Shown here piece by piece: positions 43,101 through 51,625 of a stretch of 64,000 nt of DNA. Each line of letters starts with the position of its first letter. The first letter of the stretch is position 1. Origin of the DNA: Croceitalea sp947503285. GTDB lineage: Bacteria; Bacteroidota; Bacteroidia; Flavobacteriales; Flavobacteriaceae. The position numbers were made by a program, and so were the translations under genes. The notes beneath the pieces are model-generated. The model was not told the origin of the DNA, searched no databases, and was given only the letters and a program-made list of their open reading frames with translations. Location: positions 124,001-188,000 of the forward strand of contig NZ_BTGQ01000001.1 in assembly GCF_036985505.1 (NCBI RefSeq), read 5' to 3'.

Positions 43101-43565
43101 ACGGCAAGCTATACCGATGTCGGGGCCGAAGGAGCTATCCCGCTAACAGGTTCAAAATCCATAGCATTGTCAAGCAATACGGTAACGTTTCCTGAGAAAA
43201 CCAAAACAGAAGGCATGCAAGCCGTTCAATTCAATGGAATGGATCTACAATTGCTCACTGCAGCTGAGGGTGGACTTCTGTTGGAGGAAATTGATTTGAC
43301 CGGGGTGCAATCGGTTATGATGACCCTAGGGTGGCAAGAAGCTCCGAAAGCAGGTTATGATTTTGAAATTCGTTTAGATGATGCGAATGGTCCGGTAATC
43401 GCATCAGGAAGTATGTCACAGCCACAACCCACGCAACCTGGAGGAGCAGCCATATTACAGCTAAATGAAAAAACTACGGGCAAAAAAGACCTTTATATCT
43501 CCTATAAGATGGAAGAGGGAAAAGAGCCTTCGGTAGTGGCCTTGGTCAATGCAACCTTTAATTGA
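40167..43565 (+). CDS. ThuA / PQQ-type sugar dehydrogenase / PKD / cytochrome c multidomain lipoprotein
   Basis: Lipoprotein of 1132 residues (lipobox LLNSC, Cys about 21). Domains in order: ThuA-like glutamine-amidotransferase fold (about 30-240, VLVFSKTMGFKHASIPAGIAAIQ, GGGFVGIHAAAD); six-bladed glucose/sorbosone dehydrogenase propeller (250-700, EEGLMGLQKDPDF, EICCHTGGSIAFGPEKLLYLSTGDN, MGHRNPYRISVD); PKD (725-810, YVWDFGNGE); c-type cytochrome with haem motif CKTCH (Cys880, Cys883, His884) and a later Met-rich segment MMPAHPN; C-terminal CBM6-like beta-sandwich (970-1132). It is likely a periplasmic sugar oxidase feeding electrons to its own haem. Monocistronic. Confidence 0.9.
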   Translation: MKKLFTTALTLISFLILLNSCDKKRSGEPKVLVFSKTMGFKHASIPAGIAAIQKLGKENGFVVDTTRNAAFFNDEDLKQYSTIIFLSTTGNILDHYQEAAFERYIQAGGGFVGIHAAADTEYDWGWYNKLVGAQFLSHPSGTPEADFIIKDKNFGATEFFTDSIWHRTDELYNYKNINEDVNVLMTLDESTYEGGENGSFHPIAWYHDFDGGRAFYTGAGHTDESFQEELFLKHLLGGIQYAIGANTELDYGLVTSQIPPEVDRFSKVTLVDGQLFEPTEMTVLPNSDVLIAQRRGEVLLYKDATKELTEVAKFDVYHKTLKTPGVNAEEGLMGLQKDPDFETNNWIYVYYAPTGDAEINRLSRFKFTNDTFDMASEQIILEVGSQREICCHTGGSIAFGPEKLLYLSTGDNSTPFNEKEVKYVNNGYAPLNDVPGHRQFDARRSSANTNDLRGKILRIKVNEDGSYDIPKGNLFPVGTEKTRPEIYTMGHRNPYRISVDVKRGYVYWGDVGPDSRVDSLETRGPRGYDEMNQAREPGNFGWPMFIADNKAYRAYDYETGESGRAFDAKKPINDSRNNTGLQELPPAKPAFVYYPYAEIQDFPQVGSGGRNAMAGPTYYSDLYLGTEKLPSYYDGKVIIYEWMRGWMMAVHLNEDGSFNKMEPFASDIKVNNLMDMEVGPNGKIYLLEYGSGWFTKNDDSGLGYIEFNGGNRPPLIDHMVVDKTSGQLPLQIVAKVEARDREKDTMRYVWDFGNGETKETTTPEISYTYDEAGDYRISVSVSDDGGETAKSESVMVVAGNSRPEVTIDLVGGNSSFFVPGQEVAYEVSVTDSDKDQSINEKDIYVSVDYLEGLDKAAMSLGHQQVSAAVTGKALAQAMDCKTCHKEAEASIGPNYLEVAKKYKGQKDALGYLQKKIVEGGGGVWGEVMMPAHPNVTSDESRQIATYILSLVDDGSEKQSLPTKGSIKAEANPGQMMVITASYTDVGAEGAIPLTGSKSIALSSNTVTFPEKTKTEGMQAVQFNGMDLQLLTAAEGGLLLEEIDLTGVQSVMMTLGWQEAPKAGYDFEIRLDDANGPVIASGSMSQPQPTQPGGAAILQLNEKTTGKKDLYISYKMEEGKEPSVVALVNATFN

Positions 43566-43621
43566 TAAGCCTTTGGGAAAAAGGAGTTCTCATGGTTAAA
43601 GTGTATAACATTCGAACGAGA

Positions 43622-45151
43622 TCATAACTTTTCGGCTAAAATGGCAATCATGGTTTTAATGCCTTCCCGATAATTACCCAATCGTAGGTTTTCATTGGGA
43701 CTATGTTGGTTATTATCTCGATTGACCGTGGGTACGGTAACTGCTGGTATATTTAAAGTGGTCACAAAAGGAGCTATGGGTATGGAACCTCCACTCATTC
43801 GAATGCGAATGGGCTCTTTACCAAAGGCGGTTCGAAGTGCTTTGGTCAACCAAAGTCCGACCTCTGAGTCGAAATCGGTTCGAAAAGATTGGTACGATAT
43901 TTCATAGGTAATAGTAGCGATCTTGGCATGTTCAAGGCGTTCTTGCTTGGTAGGTTCCCGATTTAAGACTAAATATCCTTGATCTTCAACATGTTCTTTG
44001 ATTAGCCGTATCAAACGCTCAGGATTGGATTCTAAGACCAATCGCACATCAATCTCCGCTCGGGCCCACCCAGGAATTATGGTTCGTACTTTTTCATTGA
44101 TCCATCCTGATTGCATTCCACGAATATTGAGGGACGGGTATTGAATGGCCTCTTGATAATAACTACCCACTTTATCCGTTTCCGCAACCTGAAGACGGGC
44201 CTTGATCTGGGCCTCATTGTCGGGAACTGCCTTTAAAATTTTTTCGGTCTCTGCATCGATGGAAATCCCATCATAAAACCCATCAATAGTAACTCGGCCT
44301 TCTTCATCTTTCATGGATGCCAATAATTTTGAAAGTCGTAAGGCCGGGTTTGGGGCATAGTTTCCAAAATGGCCACTGTGTTGTGGTACATTGGGTCCAT
44401 AGGTCGTTAGCTGTAGCGTGGCAATGCCCCGAGCCCCAAAAGTGAGTGTGGGCTGGTTGGTAATATGCCTGGGGCCATCAAAAATGATAAGCATATCGGC
44501 TTTTAACAATTCGGTATTTTTTAATACCGCTTCTGGAAGATGGGGTGAACCCAACTCTTCCTCAAAATCCATAATGACCTTTATATTGTAATTTGGCGTT
44601 ACATCACTTGATTTTATGGCATCCAACGCAGTTAAAAACATGGCCACAGGCCCTTTGGCATCGCTTGCGGATCTGGCGAATACCCGCCAATCATCGTCAT
44701 AGTTTGCTATGTTTTGCCATGGTAATGCTTCCCAATCCCCATTGGCATTTTTCTTTTTGAGGGTCGGTGCATACGGACTTTCTTGAAACCATCGGGTAGT
44801 ATCTACCGGTTGCCCATCAATTTGTAGATAGATGAGTACCGTTTTTTTTGCCCTTTTATGTTTTTGCTCTGCTAACAGAAGGGGAACGGTTGCCGTGGGT
44901 ATTCTTGTGGTAGTGAAGCTTCGTTTCGCAAATTCCTTCTCGCACCACTGTACATTTTTTTCAATGTCTTCGGGATAATAAGCATCATTGGGTATGCTCA
45001 GCAATTCTTTTAGCAATGGAAAAGAAGCAGAAGTATATTTTTCGGTAATTGCATCCAACTTCTCAGAATCTAGCTTTTGGGAAAAGCAATGGCTGTTAAA
45101 ACCTATTATTAGCATGAAGAGACAGGTACTGACGAGGTATTGTGGTTTCAT
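43622..45151 (-). CDS. M20-family metallopeptidase-like protein, exported
   Basis: Protein of 509 residues with a signal peptide (about 1-24). It follows the M20 dipeptidase/carnosinase plan: SASDAKGPVAMFLTAL with the bridging Asp, DFEEELGSPHLPEA with the Glu-Glu pair, dimerisation domain (about 235-380), and NQHSPNENLRLGNYREG with the last His. The first metal motif, normally H.DVQP, reads LQIDGQPVD: Gln110 replaces the histidine while Asp112 is kept. That may change metal binding. It lies 63 nt downstream of the alcohol dehydrogenase gene's end. Confidence 0.85.
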   Translation of the reverse strand: MKPQYLVSTCLFMLIIGFNSHCFSQKLDSEKLDAITEKYTSASFPLLKELLSIPNDAYYPEDIEKNVQWCEKEFAKRSFTTTRIPTATVPLLLAEQKHKRAKKTVLIYLQIDGQPVDTTRWFQESPYAPTLKKKNANGDWEALPWQNIANYDDDWRVFARSASDAKGPVAMFLTALDAIKSSDVTPNYNIKVIMDFEEELGSPHLPEAVLKNTELLKADMLIIFDGPRHITNQPTLTFGARGIATLQLTTYGPNVPQHSGHFGNYAPNPALRLSKLLASMKDEEGRVTIDGFYDGISIDAETEKILKAVPDNEAQIKARLQVAETDKVGSYYQEAIQYPSLNIRGMQSGWINEKVRTIIPGWARAEIDVRLVLESNPERLIRLIKEHVEDQGYLVLNREPTKQERLEHAKIATITYEISYQSFRTDFDSEVGLWLTKALRTAFGKEPIRIRMSGGSIPIAPFVTTLNIPAVTVPTVNRDNNQHSPNENLRLGNYREGIKTMIAILAEKL

Positions 45152-45214
45152 TGAAAAGGGTTGTTTACCCTTAAATGTAGCAATCCTCTAGCTATTTTGC
45201 GAATACGTCCGAGA

Positions 45215-46252
45215 CTAAAAAGAATCAATCACCAAGACACCATGGTGTTCAAAGGCGTTCATCTGGGGCAAAAGCTGGGTAGCTTCCTGTAATGAAACCG
45301 TTCGGTTTATCAATTTTTCAGGATGCAATTCACCTCGCTGAATCATGGCCAACAGTTCAGGATATTTATGTGCTTGCATGCCGTGGCTGCCCACAATCTC
45401 CAATTCGTTGGCAATCACTAGATCCATTGGAATTTTTGGGTGTTTGTGATTGCCTGTCACCAGTCCAACCTGAACATGCCTCCCCCTCTTTTTAAGATTG
45501 GCGATGGAGTTGAAACAGGTTTCTGCACTTCCCAAGGCATCTAAGGACACATCGACACCACCACGGGTATATTCTTTTACTTCTTGGACCACATTGGTCT
45601 CTAATGGGTTAATCGTAAAACTGGCACCCAACTCTTTGGCCAGGTTTAGGTTTTTTGTATTGATGTCTATGGCGATGACTTCCGCGCCAAGGGAATGGGC
45701 AATCATGACAGCTAAAAGCCCTACCCCGCCACACCCGTGAACAGCAATGGTTTTTCCCTCAGATACCATGCCTTGGGCAACAATTGCGCGATATGAGGTA
45801 ATAAAACGACACCCTAGGGTAGCTGCCGTGATACTTGATATTTCATCTGGTAATTTGACCAAATTGGTATCTGCATAGTCAAGGGCCACATATTCAGCAA
45901 AAGACCCCCAATGTGTAAAACCGGGTTGCGATTGGTTGTCACAAACTTGTTGGTTATTGGTCGCACATTGTTCACAAGTTCCACAGCCACAAACAAAGGG
46001 TACGGTCACACGGTCATTTAGGGAAAATTTTTTGACGTTTTTTCCTTTTGCCACAACAATTCCCGTTAATTCGTGCCCAGGTACATGGGGTAATACGATA
46101 TCAGGGTCATGACCCATCCAGCCATGCCAGTCGCTTCTGCACAAACCTGTTGCCAATACTTTAACGACGACCCCAGCGTCATTGGGTTTCGGGTCAGGTA
46201 CGTTCTGAACGGCGATTTTCCCTTGAAACTTTTCAAAAACTGCGGCCTTCAT
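45215..46252 (-). CDS. Zinc-dependent alcohol dehydrogenase
   Basis: MDR-superfamily enzyme of 345 residues from the ATG at 46252 (MKAAVFEKFQGKIAVQNVPDP), preferred to an upstream start that adds unconserved residues. Catalytic zinc ligands: Cys in GLCRSDWHGW and the HE pair in VPGHELTGIVV. Structural zinc cysteines: CGCGTCEQCATNNQQVC. NAD(P)-binding motif GCGGVGLLAVMIA, followed by an acidic residue (AIDINTK) that favours NAD. It oxidises alcohols or reduces aldehydes; the substrate is unknown. It has its own small gap on both sides. Confidence 0.92.
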   Translation of the reverse strand: MKAAVFEKFQGKIAVQNVPDPKPNDAGVVVKVLATGLCRSDWHGWMGHDPDIVLPHVPGHELTGIVVAKGKNVKKFSLNDRVTVPFVCGCGTCEQCATNNQQVCDNQSQPGFTHWGSFAEYVALDYADTNLVKLPDEISSITAATLGCRFITSYRAIVAQGMVSEGKTIAVHGCGGVGLLAVMIAHSLGAEVIAIDINTKNLNLAKELGASFTINPLETNVVQEVKEYTRGGVDVSLDALGSAETCFNSIANLKKRGRHVQVGLVTGNHKHPKIPMDLVIANELEIVGSHGMQAHKYPELLAMIQRGELHPEKLINRTVSLQEATQLLPQMNAFEHHGVLVIDSF

Positions 46253-46303
46253 AAGGTATACTTCTTTCTTGTCAAATATTTTGAGCAATCAATTGTCATG
46301 GTA

Positions 46304-46831
46304 CTAAGCGATTCCTTCTTTTATTAAAACAAAGGTCAATCCTGTTTTCGTAGCAGTATGCAAATGACGTAGTGGTCCGTTTTTATCGATTAAGGTACCC
46401 CCCAGTTTTTGAACCGCTTTTTGTGAACGAAAGTTGTTTTGGTCCACGTGAAAAAGTACATAGTCAAAATACCTAAAGGCATAATCGATGAGTAAGGTTT
46501 TAAATGATTTGTTATATCGCCCACCCCAATAATCCCTTGAAAGAAAGGTCCAACCAATTTCTACCGCTTCTTCAGAATGTTCAGCTAGTCTATACCTTGA
46601 ACTACCGATAATGGTATTGGTTAGTTTATCTACAATTACAAAAGCTCCTTTAGAAGCAATGGCTTCTTTAAAGAACTGTTTGAATACCGATAACTCATGC
46701 CTATCGGGATTTTGATGAAGTTCCCAAATTGCTGGGTCGCTGGCCACTTGAAACAGTTTTTCAAAATCTTCAACTCGTAGGGGGCGTACCAGCACCAAGT
46801 CGTTTTCAAGCCTAGGTTGTAGGTTTATCAT
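46304..46831 (-). CDS. RimJ/RimL-type GNAT acetyltransferase
   Basis: Acetyltransferase of 175 residues: N-terminal LENDLVLVRPLRVEDFEKLFQVASDPAIWELH, central IGSSRYRLAEHSEEAVEIGWTFLSRDYWGGRYNKSFKTLLIDYAF (acetyl-CoA region; the motif is WGGRYN rather than the typical R.G.G), and VLFHVDQNNFRSQKAVQKLGG near the end. This is the RimJ/RimL-like group that modifies protein N termini or small molecules. Overlaps the nitrilase gene by 4 nt, so they are co-translated. Confidence 0.88.
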   Translation of the reverse strand: MINLQPRLENDLVLVRPLRVEDFEKLFQVASDPAIWELHQNPDRHELSVFKQFFKEAIASKGAFVIVDKLTNTIIGSSRYRLAEHSEEAVEIGWTFLSRDYWGGRYNKSFKTLLIDYAFRYFDYVLFHVDQNNFRSQKAVQKLGGTLIDKNGPLRHLHTATKTGLTFVLIKEGIA

Positions 46832-47772
46832 AGGTCACGTTTTTCCTTTTTGATTTCCGGTTGATTTTTTGCTTTGAATTTAAAAATATCATTTCGAGCG
46901 TAATGTCCATTTACATCAAAATCGAGCTTACTTTCAATAATGTCATTTAAATTGAGTTCAGCGGTAAGTATTCCTGCTTCCCCAAAAAAAGGACCTGCCA
47001 ATACTTTACCTTGTGGGGATACGATTACACTGCCTCCTGCACACATTTCTTCAGGTTCGCCTTTGACCAAATCTTTATAGGGGTCGGGATAAATTGATTT
47101 GGTGTAATACTGATTACAGCCCAATACGAAACATCTTCCTTCTAAAGCAATATGTTTCATGGTAGCTGTCCATTCTTCCCTTGAGTCGGCCGTTGGTGCA
47201 ATGTAAATTTCCACTCCTTTTTGAAATAAGGCCATTCGGGCTAGGGGCATATAGTTCTCCCAACAAATAAGACCACCGAGTTTTCCGATTTTAGTATCAA
47301 AGGTCACCAGTGATTTGCCGTCGGCTTCCGCCCAAATAAGCCGTTCGGTACCTGTTGGTTTTATCTTGCGATGCGTTCCTAAAATTCCTTCAGTCGGTGA
47401 AATGTATACCATACTGCAGTAGAGACTTCCATTGGTTTCTTGTCTTTCGGTTATCCCTACAACAAGATAGATGTGATGTAGTTTTGAAAGTTTGACGAGC
47501 TTTTTCATGTCATCATCATCCAAAGACATGCTGTTTGCGTAATACTTCGCGTATAATTTTTTGCCTTCTGGGGTTCTACTGCCAATTTTGGCCCCAAAAT
47601 CAAAACCTCGAGGATAGCCCGGAACAAAAGACTCCGGAAAAACGAGTAATTGATATCCTTTTGAAGCATTTGTTTCAATGATATGCGCCATTTTTGCCAA
47701 TGTCTTTGTCTTATCAAAAAACACAGGACTATCTTGTACCAAGCCTACTTTTACCCTCATGGTTTTGGTCAT
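46828..47772 (-). CDS. Nitrilase (carbon-nitrogen hydrolase)
   Basis: Cytosolic hydrolase of 314 residues with the complete catalytic triad: Glu in LLVFPESFVPGYPRG, Lys in GTHRKIKPTGTERLIW, and Cys in LGGLICWENYMPLAR. The long PTGTERL segment and the CWENYMP elbow are those of true nitrilases, which convert nitriles to acids plus ammonia, rather than of amidases. Two starts are possible (MTKTMRVK... or the MRVK four codons later). The gene overlaps the GNAT gene by 4 nt. Confidence 0.92.
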   Translation of the reverse strand: MTKTMRVKVGLVQDSPVFFDKTKTLAKMAHIIETNASKGYQLLVFPESFVPGYPRGFDFGAKIGSRTPEGKKLYAKYYANSMSLDDDDMKKLVKLSKLHHIYLVVGITERQETNGSLYCSMVYISPTEGILGTHRKIKPTGTERLIWAEADGKSLVTFDTKIGKLGGLICWENYMPLARMALFQKGVEIYIAPTADSREEWTATMKHIALEGRCFVLGCNQYYTKSIYPDPYKDLVKGEPEEMCAGGSVIVSPQGKVLAGPFFGEAGILTAELNLNDIIESKLDFDVNGHYARNDIFKFKAKNQPEIKKEKRDL

Positions 47773-47855
47773 TTTAAATAATTTCCAAGCAGACGAAAGT
47801 TAGTGATTGTTATCGGAAAAATGTTTAAAATAGAAGGTGAACCAATGGGAAAGTT

Positions 47856-48662
47856 CTACCGCATTAGCAAATCGATAATAGGTGTAATTGGTTGTAGTTC
47901 TTTTTGTAAAGTGGTTATGGATTCCAATACGCTGGTACCAACAATGGTAAATTCTTTTTTTAGAGCCGCAATGCAGGTTTCGGCTTCCATAATCGTTATA
48001 CCGTCTGGAACCTGATAATAGGTTTTGGCATAGTCGTTCGGTTCTAAACAATCAAAATCAAAATGAAGGTAAAGGTGTTTGATGCCTTTGCTTTTTAACG
48101 TTTGAACCAAAGTTGGGACATCAAGTAATCTAGGGGCATAAATATTTCCTTGGTCTATTCTGGTTTGTTCCGTTTTATCAATGTCACGCAAACCTACATA
48201 ATGTATTTGTGCAGCTTTAATCGTAGAACTTAACAGCCCGAACATCTTTGTTTCCCCTTCACCCAATAATGTTCTCAATGGCATACCATGAAAATTACAA
48301 CTCGGGGAGTCGCAAGGCTTATTGATATCGGCATGGGCATCAAACCAGATCACCCCCATGTTTGAATACCTTTTGTTCAAGTAGGATACCGGTACGATTT
48401 CCAATCCACAATCCCCTCCTATAGTTTTTAGCGTGCGGGGATTTGCTCTTTCAATGGTTTCTTTGAGGCGGTGCAATTGTTCGGTTATCGCATCATAGTT
48501 GTTGATGTCATATCGTTTTTCCCGATTATTTCCTGCCGGTAATTCCGATAATGGTACCGAAACGAATTCTTCGTCATCCAAATAGTCTAAAATGGTTTTT
48601 GCCCCTGGTTCGATAATGGTACCCGTGCCCGAACCTTGCCATTGCGGGAAATAGATTTTCAT
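47856..48662 (-). CDS. Arginase-family protein with altered metal ligand
   Basis: Ureohydrolase-fold protein of 268 residues. Motifs: IGGDCGLEI (83-90), IWFDAHADINKP with Asp108, His110 and Asp112, and LHFDFDCLEP with Asp202 and Asp204. In arginase, agmatinase and formiminoglutamase the first motif is GGDH; here Cys85 replaces the His that binds the first manganese, while all other ligands are kept. The substrate is therefore uncertain. Its start overlaps the M1 peptidase stop by one base, so translation is coupled. Confidence 0.86.
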   Translation of the reverse strand: MKIYFPQWQGSGTGTIIEPGAKTILDYLDDEEFVSVPLSELPAGNNREKRYDINNYDAITEQLHRLKETIERANPRTLKTIGGDCGLEIVPVSYLNKRYSNMGVIWFDAHADINKPCDSPSCNFHGMPLRTLLGEGETKMFGLLSSTIKAAQIHYVGLRDIDKTEQTRIDQGNIYAPRLLDVPTLVQTLKSKGIKHLYLHFDFDCLEPNDYAKTYYQVPDGITIMEAETCIAALKKEFTIVGTSVLESITTLQKELQPITPIIDLLMR

Positions 48663-50281
48663 TACAGCGATTTACTTTCAATATAAAAATCACGGTCCAC
48701 CTGAAGCGAATTCCCTTTTACAGGTTCTGTTTTCCACTTAGCGGAAGGAAAAATCCATTTTTCACTGTCGCCAATTTTGATTTGAACAGGCATATCAAAA
48801 CCTTCGACAATATTGGTGTAACGGTATTTTAGTTTCCCATCTTTGATCTTGTATTCTAAAGTTGGAATTTTTGTTGTTCTCAAATACTGTTCAAAAAAAG
48901 CGGTTAGGTCTTTTTCGGTTGCTTTTGAAAGAAACGATTCAACCTGCAGGGTCGTTACGGTCTGATGGTGAAATGTTTTGTTCATATCGCGCAATACCTG
49001 ACGCCATTTATCGTCATCTTCAACCAATTGTCGAAGTGTGTGTAAGATATTGGCCCCCTTATAGTACATATCACTTGAGCCCTTCTTGTTTAGATTGTAC
49101 CGCCCGATAATAGGCTTGTCATTCTGAATTCTTTTGCGGGTGCCGATTACATAATCTGCCGAAGCTTGTTTTCCAAAGTGATAATCTACATATAGGTTTT
49201 CTGAATACGCAGTAAACCCTTCATGAATCCACATGTCGGCAATATCCTTATACGTAATGCTATTGGCGAACCATTCATGGCCTGCCTCATGAATGATAAT
49301 AAAGTCAAACTTGAGTCCCCATCCGCTTTCCGATAAATCAGTTCCACGATAGCCGTTTTCATATCCGTTGCCGTAGGTGACGGAGCTCTGATGTTCCATA
49401 CCCAAATAGGGCACTTCAACCAGCTTGAACCCGTCTTCATAGAAGGGGTAGGGGCCGAACCAATGCTCAAAGGCCTCGAGCATCATTGGGGTTTGTTTGA
49501 ACTGTTCCTTGGCTTTTTCTAAATTTTCTGGGAGTACATAGTAGTCCAAATCCAATTCCCCTTTTTCACCCATATATTTTTCATCAAAATGGACATAATC
49601 ACCGATATTCACATTGACCCCGTAATTGTTTATGGGGTTATTGACAAACCAGTGATAGGTTTTGGTAGTGGTATCCTCTTCCACTTTTCGCAAGCGCCCG
49701 TTTGAAATATTCATGAGTGCTTTAGGCACTTTGACGCTGATGGCCATACTATCGACCTCGTCATACATGTGGTCTTTATTCGGCCACCATACACTGGCAC
49801 CAAGCCCTTGGCATGAAGTGGCAATAAAATGATTACCATTGCTATCTTTTTTCCATGAAAAGCCGCCATCCCAAGGAGCGCGAACTGCTTCTTTCGGATA
49901 TCCTGAATAGAAAATGGTCAACGCATTGAAATCCCCTTTCTTTTGTTCTTTATTCAGCAAAATCAAATGAACGTTACCACTACTTTTATAGGTCAATTCT
50001 TCGCCTTCGCTAATAACCTTGTCGATTTTCATCGGAGGCTGCAAATCAATTTGCATCACGTTATTTTCTTTTAAGACCTTGTAACGAATGGTATTTTGAC
50101 CGGAAATAAATTTTTTGTCAGGTTCGACCTCGATATCAAGGTGGTAATAATTCAAGTCCCACCATTCACGTTCGGGGGTAATACTACCCCTTAAAAAATC
50201 TGCCTTGGTATAACTTAAATCCCTTTGGGCATAACAAATCACGCCGAACAGGCTTAAAATAAATAGTAATGAATTTCTCAT
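48662..50281 (-). CDS. M1-family metallopeptidase, exported
   Basis: Zinc aminopeptidase-like enzyme of 539 residues with signal peptide MRNSLLFILSLFGVICYAQ. N-terminal beta domain (25-220), then the catalytic domain with the exopeptidase-like motif LGMEHQSSVTYGN, zinc motif IIHEAGHEWFANSI (about 330) and third ligand Glu in MWIHEGFTAYSE. A short C-terminal part has a beta domain but no long helical ERAP-like region, so it is the compact type. It degrades peptides in the periplasm. It sits between the M28 and arginase-like genes in the same run. Confidence 0.92.
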   Translation of the reverse strand: MRNSLLFILSLFGVICYAQRDLSYTKADFLRGSITPEREWWDLNYYHLDIEVEPDKKFISGQNTIRYKVLKENNVMQIDLQPPMKIDKVISEGEELTYKSSGNVHLILLNKEQKKGDFNALTIFYSGYPKEAVRAPWDGGFSWKKDSNGNHFIATSCQGLGASVWWPNKDHMYDEVDSMAISVKVPKALMNISNGRLRKVEEDTTTKTYHWFVNNPINNYGVNVNIGDYVHFDEKYMGEKGELDLDYYVLPENLEKAKEQFKQTPMMLEAFEHWFGPYPFYEDGFKLVEVPYLGMEHQSSVTYGNGYENGYRGTDLSESGWGLKFDFIIIHEAGHEWFANSITYKDIADMWIHEGFTAYSENLYVDYHFGKQASADYVIGTRKRIQNDKPIIGRYNLNKKGSSDMYYKGANILHTLRQLVEDDDKWRQVLRDMNKTFHHQTVTTLQVESFLSKATEKDLTAFFEQYLRTTKIPTLEYKIKDGKLKYRYTNIVEGFDMPVQIKIGDSEKWIFPSAKWKTEPVKGNSLQVDRDFYIESKSL

Positions 50282-50295
50282 AAAATAGTAAACCT

Positions 50296-51624
50296 TTATC
50301 TAAATACAGCGTTTGGAAAAACAATAGGACTTTCGTGTCCATCTTTCCCTACTGCGGCAATTCCGAAAAAATAATTATCAATTACAATACCATCTAACGT
50401 AAAATTGTTGGTATTTCTTACAAATTTATAATTATCCCATGTAGGAGAGGTCGTATCACGCCAATAAATCTTGTACCCTATGGCACCATCCACGACACTC
50501 CAACGGAATTTTGCAGACGGTTCAACAATACCCCCAATTTCAACTTTTTCAGGTGCTGGCGGAGCCCAAGCTATTGACGCTAAGTTGATTGCATTTACTG
50601 CAGTCAGTTTTTTTGCATATTCAAAATTGACATGCTCTAGCACATCACCGTACGCAATGCCATCTTCAACTCGAATATCTTGATGTTGCTGGGTATAATT
50701 TTCGTGGGATTCCATAATTCTAATTCCGGCAAAACCGGCATCATTGAAAGGGCGATGATGCCCGCCGCGACCAAACCTGTCTAAACGGTAGATGAGCATC
50801 GGATTCATTTCGGGCATGTACATTTTTACGTTTTTGTGTACATAACGCGCCAGTTGGCGTGAGATTCCATCAACCTCACCCCCATAAAATCGACGTCTAT
50901 TACGTTCGCTTTCGGTTTCGGTAGGGGGAACCGGTTCAGAGAATATTCTAAAGTCGCGGTTACTGATGACCCCATCGACCCCTTTGATATTGCCTATCAT
51001 ATCGTTGTTTAGAATTCCGACAATATCCCAGCCTTTTTCTTTGGCATGTGCCGCTAGGCCCTTTCCGCCAAATAAGCCCTGCTCTTCGCCCGACAAGCCA
51101 ACAAAGATGATACTGCTTTCAAAATCGTATTTAGAAAGAACACGGGCAGCTTCAATGGTGCCTGCCATACCCGTTGCATTATCGTTCGCCCCTGGCGATT
51201 CTGAGGTGAAATTGTTGGGGTCACTGACCCGCGAATCAATATCCCCGCTCATGATGATAAATCGATTTGGGTATTTGGTACCCCTTTTGATCGCAACGAC
51301 ATTGACTACCCATACATCTTTGACAATACGTTGATTTGTGCCTTTTTCAACCAAGTCTTTTTGGTAGAACACTTCAAGGCAGTCTGAACATGCTGAGGAT
51401 ATTTTATCAAATTCACTTTTAATCCAACGTCTAGCAGCACCAATACCCCTGGTCTGCGAAACGGTATCGCTTAGGGTATGGCGTGTTCCGAAATTGGCCA
51501 AGGTGGTAATATCATTTTCGATACGCTCCGCAGAGACCGCATTGATGATATCGTACATTCGTGTATCGGTTTGCGCATAACCGTTAAGGGATAGCATCAA
51601 AATAAGTAGTGTAATTTTTTTCAT
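50296..51624 (-). CDS. M28-family metallopeptidase with C-terminal Fn3-like domain
   Basis: Exported aminopeptidase of 442 residues from the ATG at 51624 (signal MKKITLLILMLSLNGYAQ). Zinc ligands: Asp in MSGDIDSRVSD, SPGANDNATGMAGTIEAARVL, catalytic Glu pair in GLSGEEQGLFGGKGLA, Asp in GILNNDMIGNIKG, and His in HHRPFNDAGFAGIRI. Residues about 350-440 (PEKVEIGGIVEPSAKFRWSVVDGAIGYKIYWRD) form a fibronectin type III-like sandwich. Together with the adjacent M1 and M20 enzymes it suggests periplasmic peptide breakdown. Confidence 0.92.
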   Translation of the reverse strand: MKKITLLILMLSLNGYAQTDTRMYDIINAVSAERIENDITTLANFGTRHTLSDTVSQTRGIGAARRWIKSEFDKISSACSDCLEVFYQKDLVEKGTNQRIVKDVWVVNVVAIKRGTKYPNRFIIMSGDIDSRVSDPNNFTSESPGANDNATGMAGTIEAARVLSKYDFESSIIFVGLSGEEQGLFGGKGLAAHAKEKGWDIVGILNNDMIGNIKGVDGVISNRDFRIFSEPVPPTETESERNRRRFYGGEVDGISRQLARYVHKNVKMYMPEMNPMLIYRLDRFGRGGHHRPFNDAGFAGIRIMESHENYTQQHQDIRVEDGIAYGDVLEHVNFEYAKKLTAVNAINLASIAWAPPAPEKVEIGGIVEPSAKFRWSVVDGAIGYKIYWRDTTSPTWDNYKFVRNTNNFTLDGIVIDNYFFGIAAVGKDGHESPIVFPNAVFR

Positions 51625-51625
51625 A

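Noticed and set aside
45156..45172. Small hairpin AAGGGT/ACCCTT upstream of the M20 gene
   Set aside because: Only a 6-bp stem with a weak T-tract; not enough to call a terminator.
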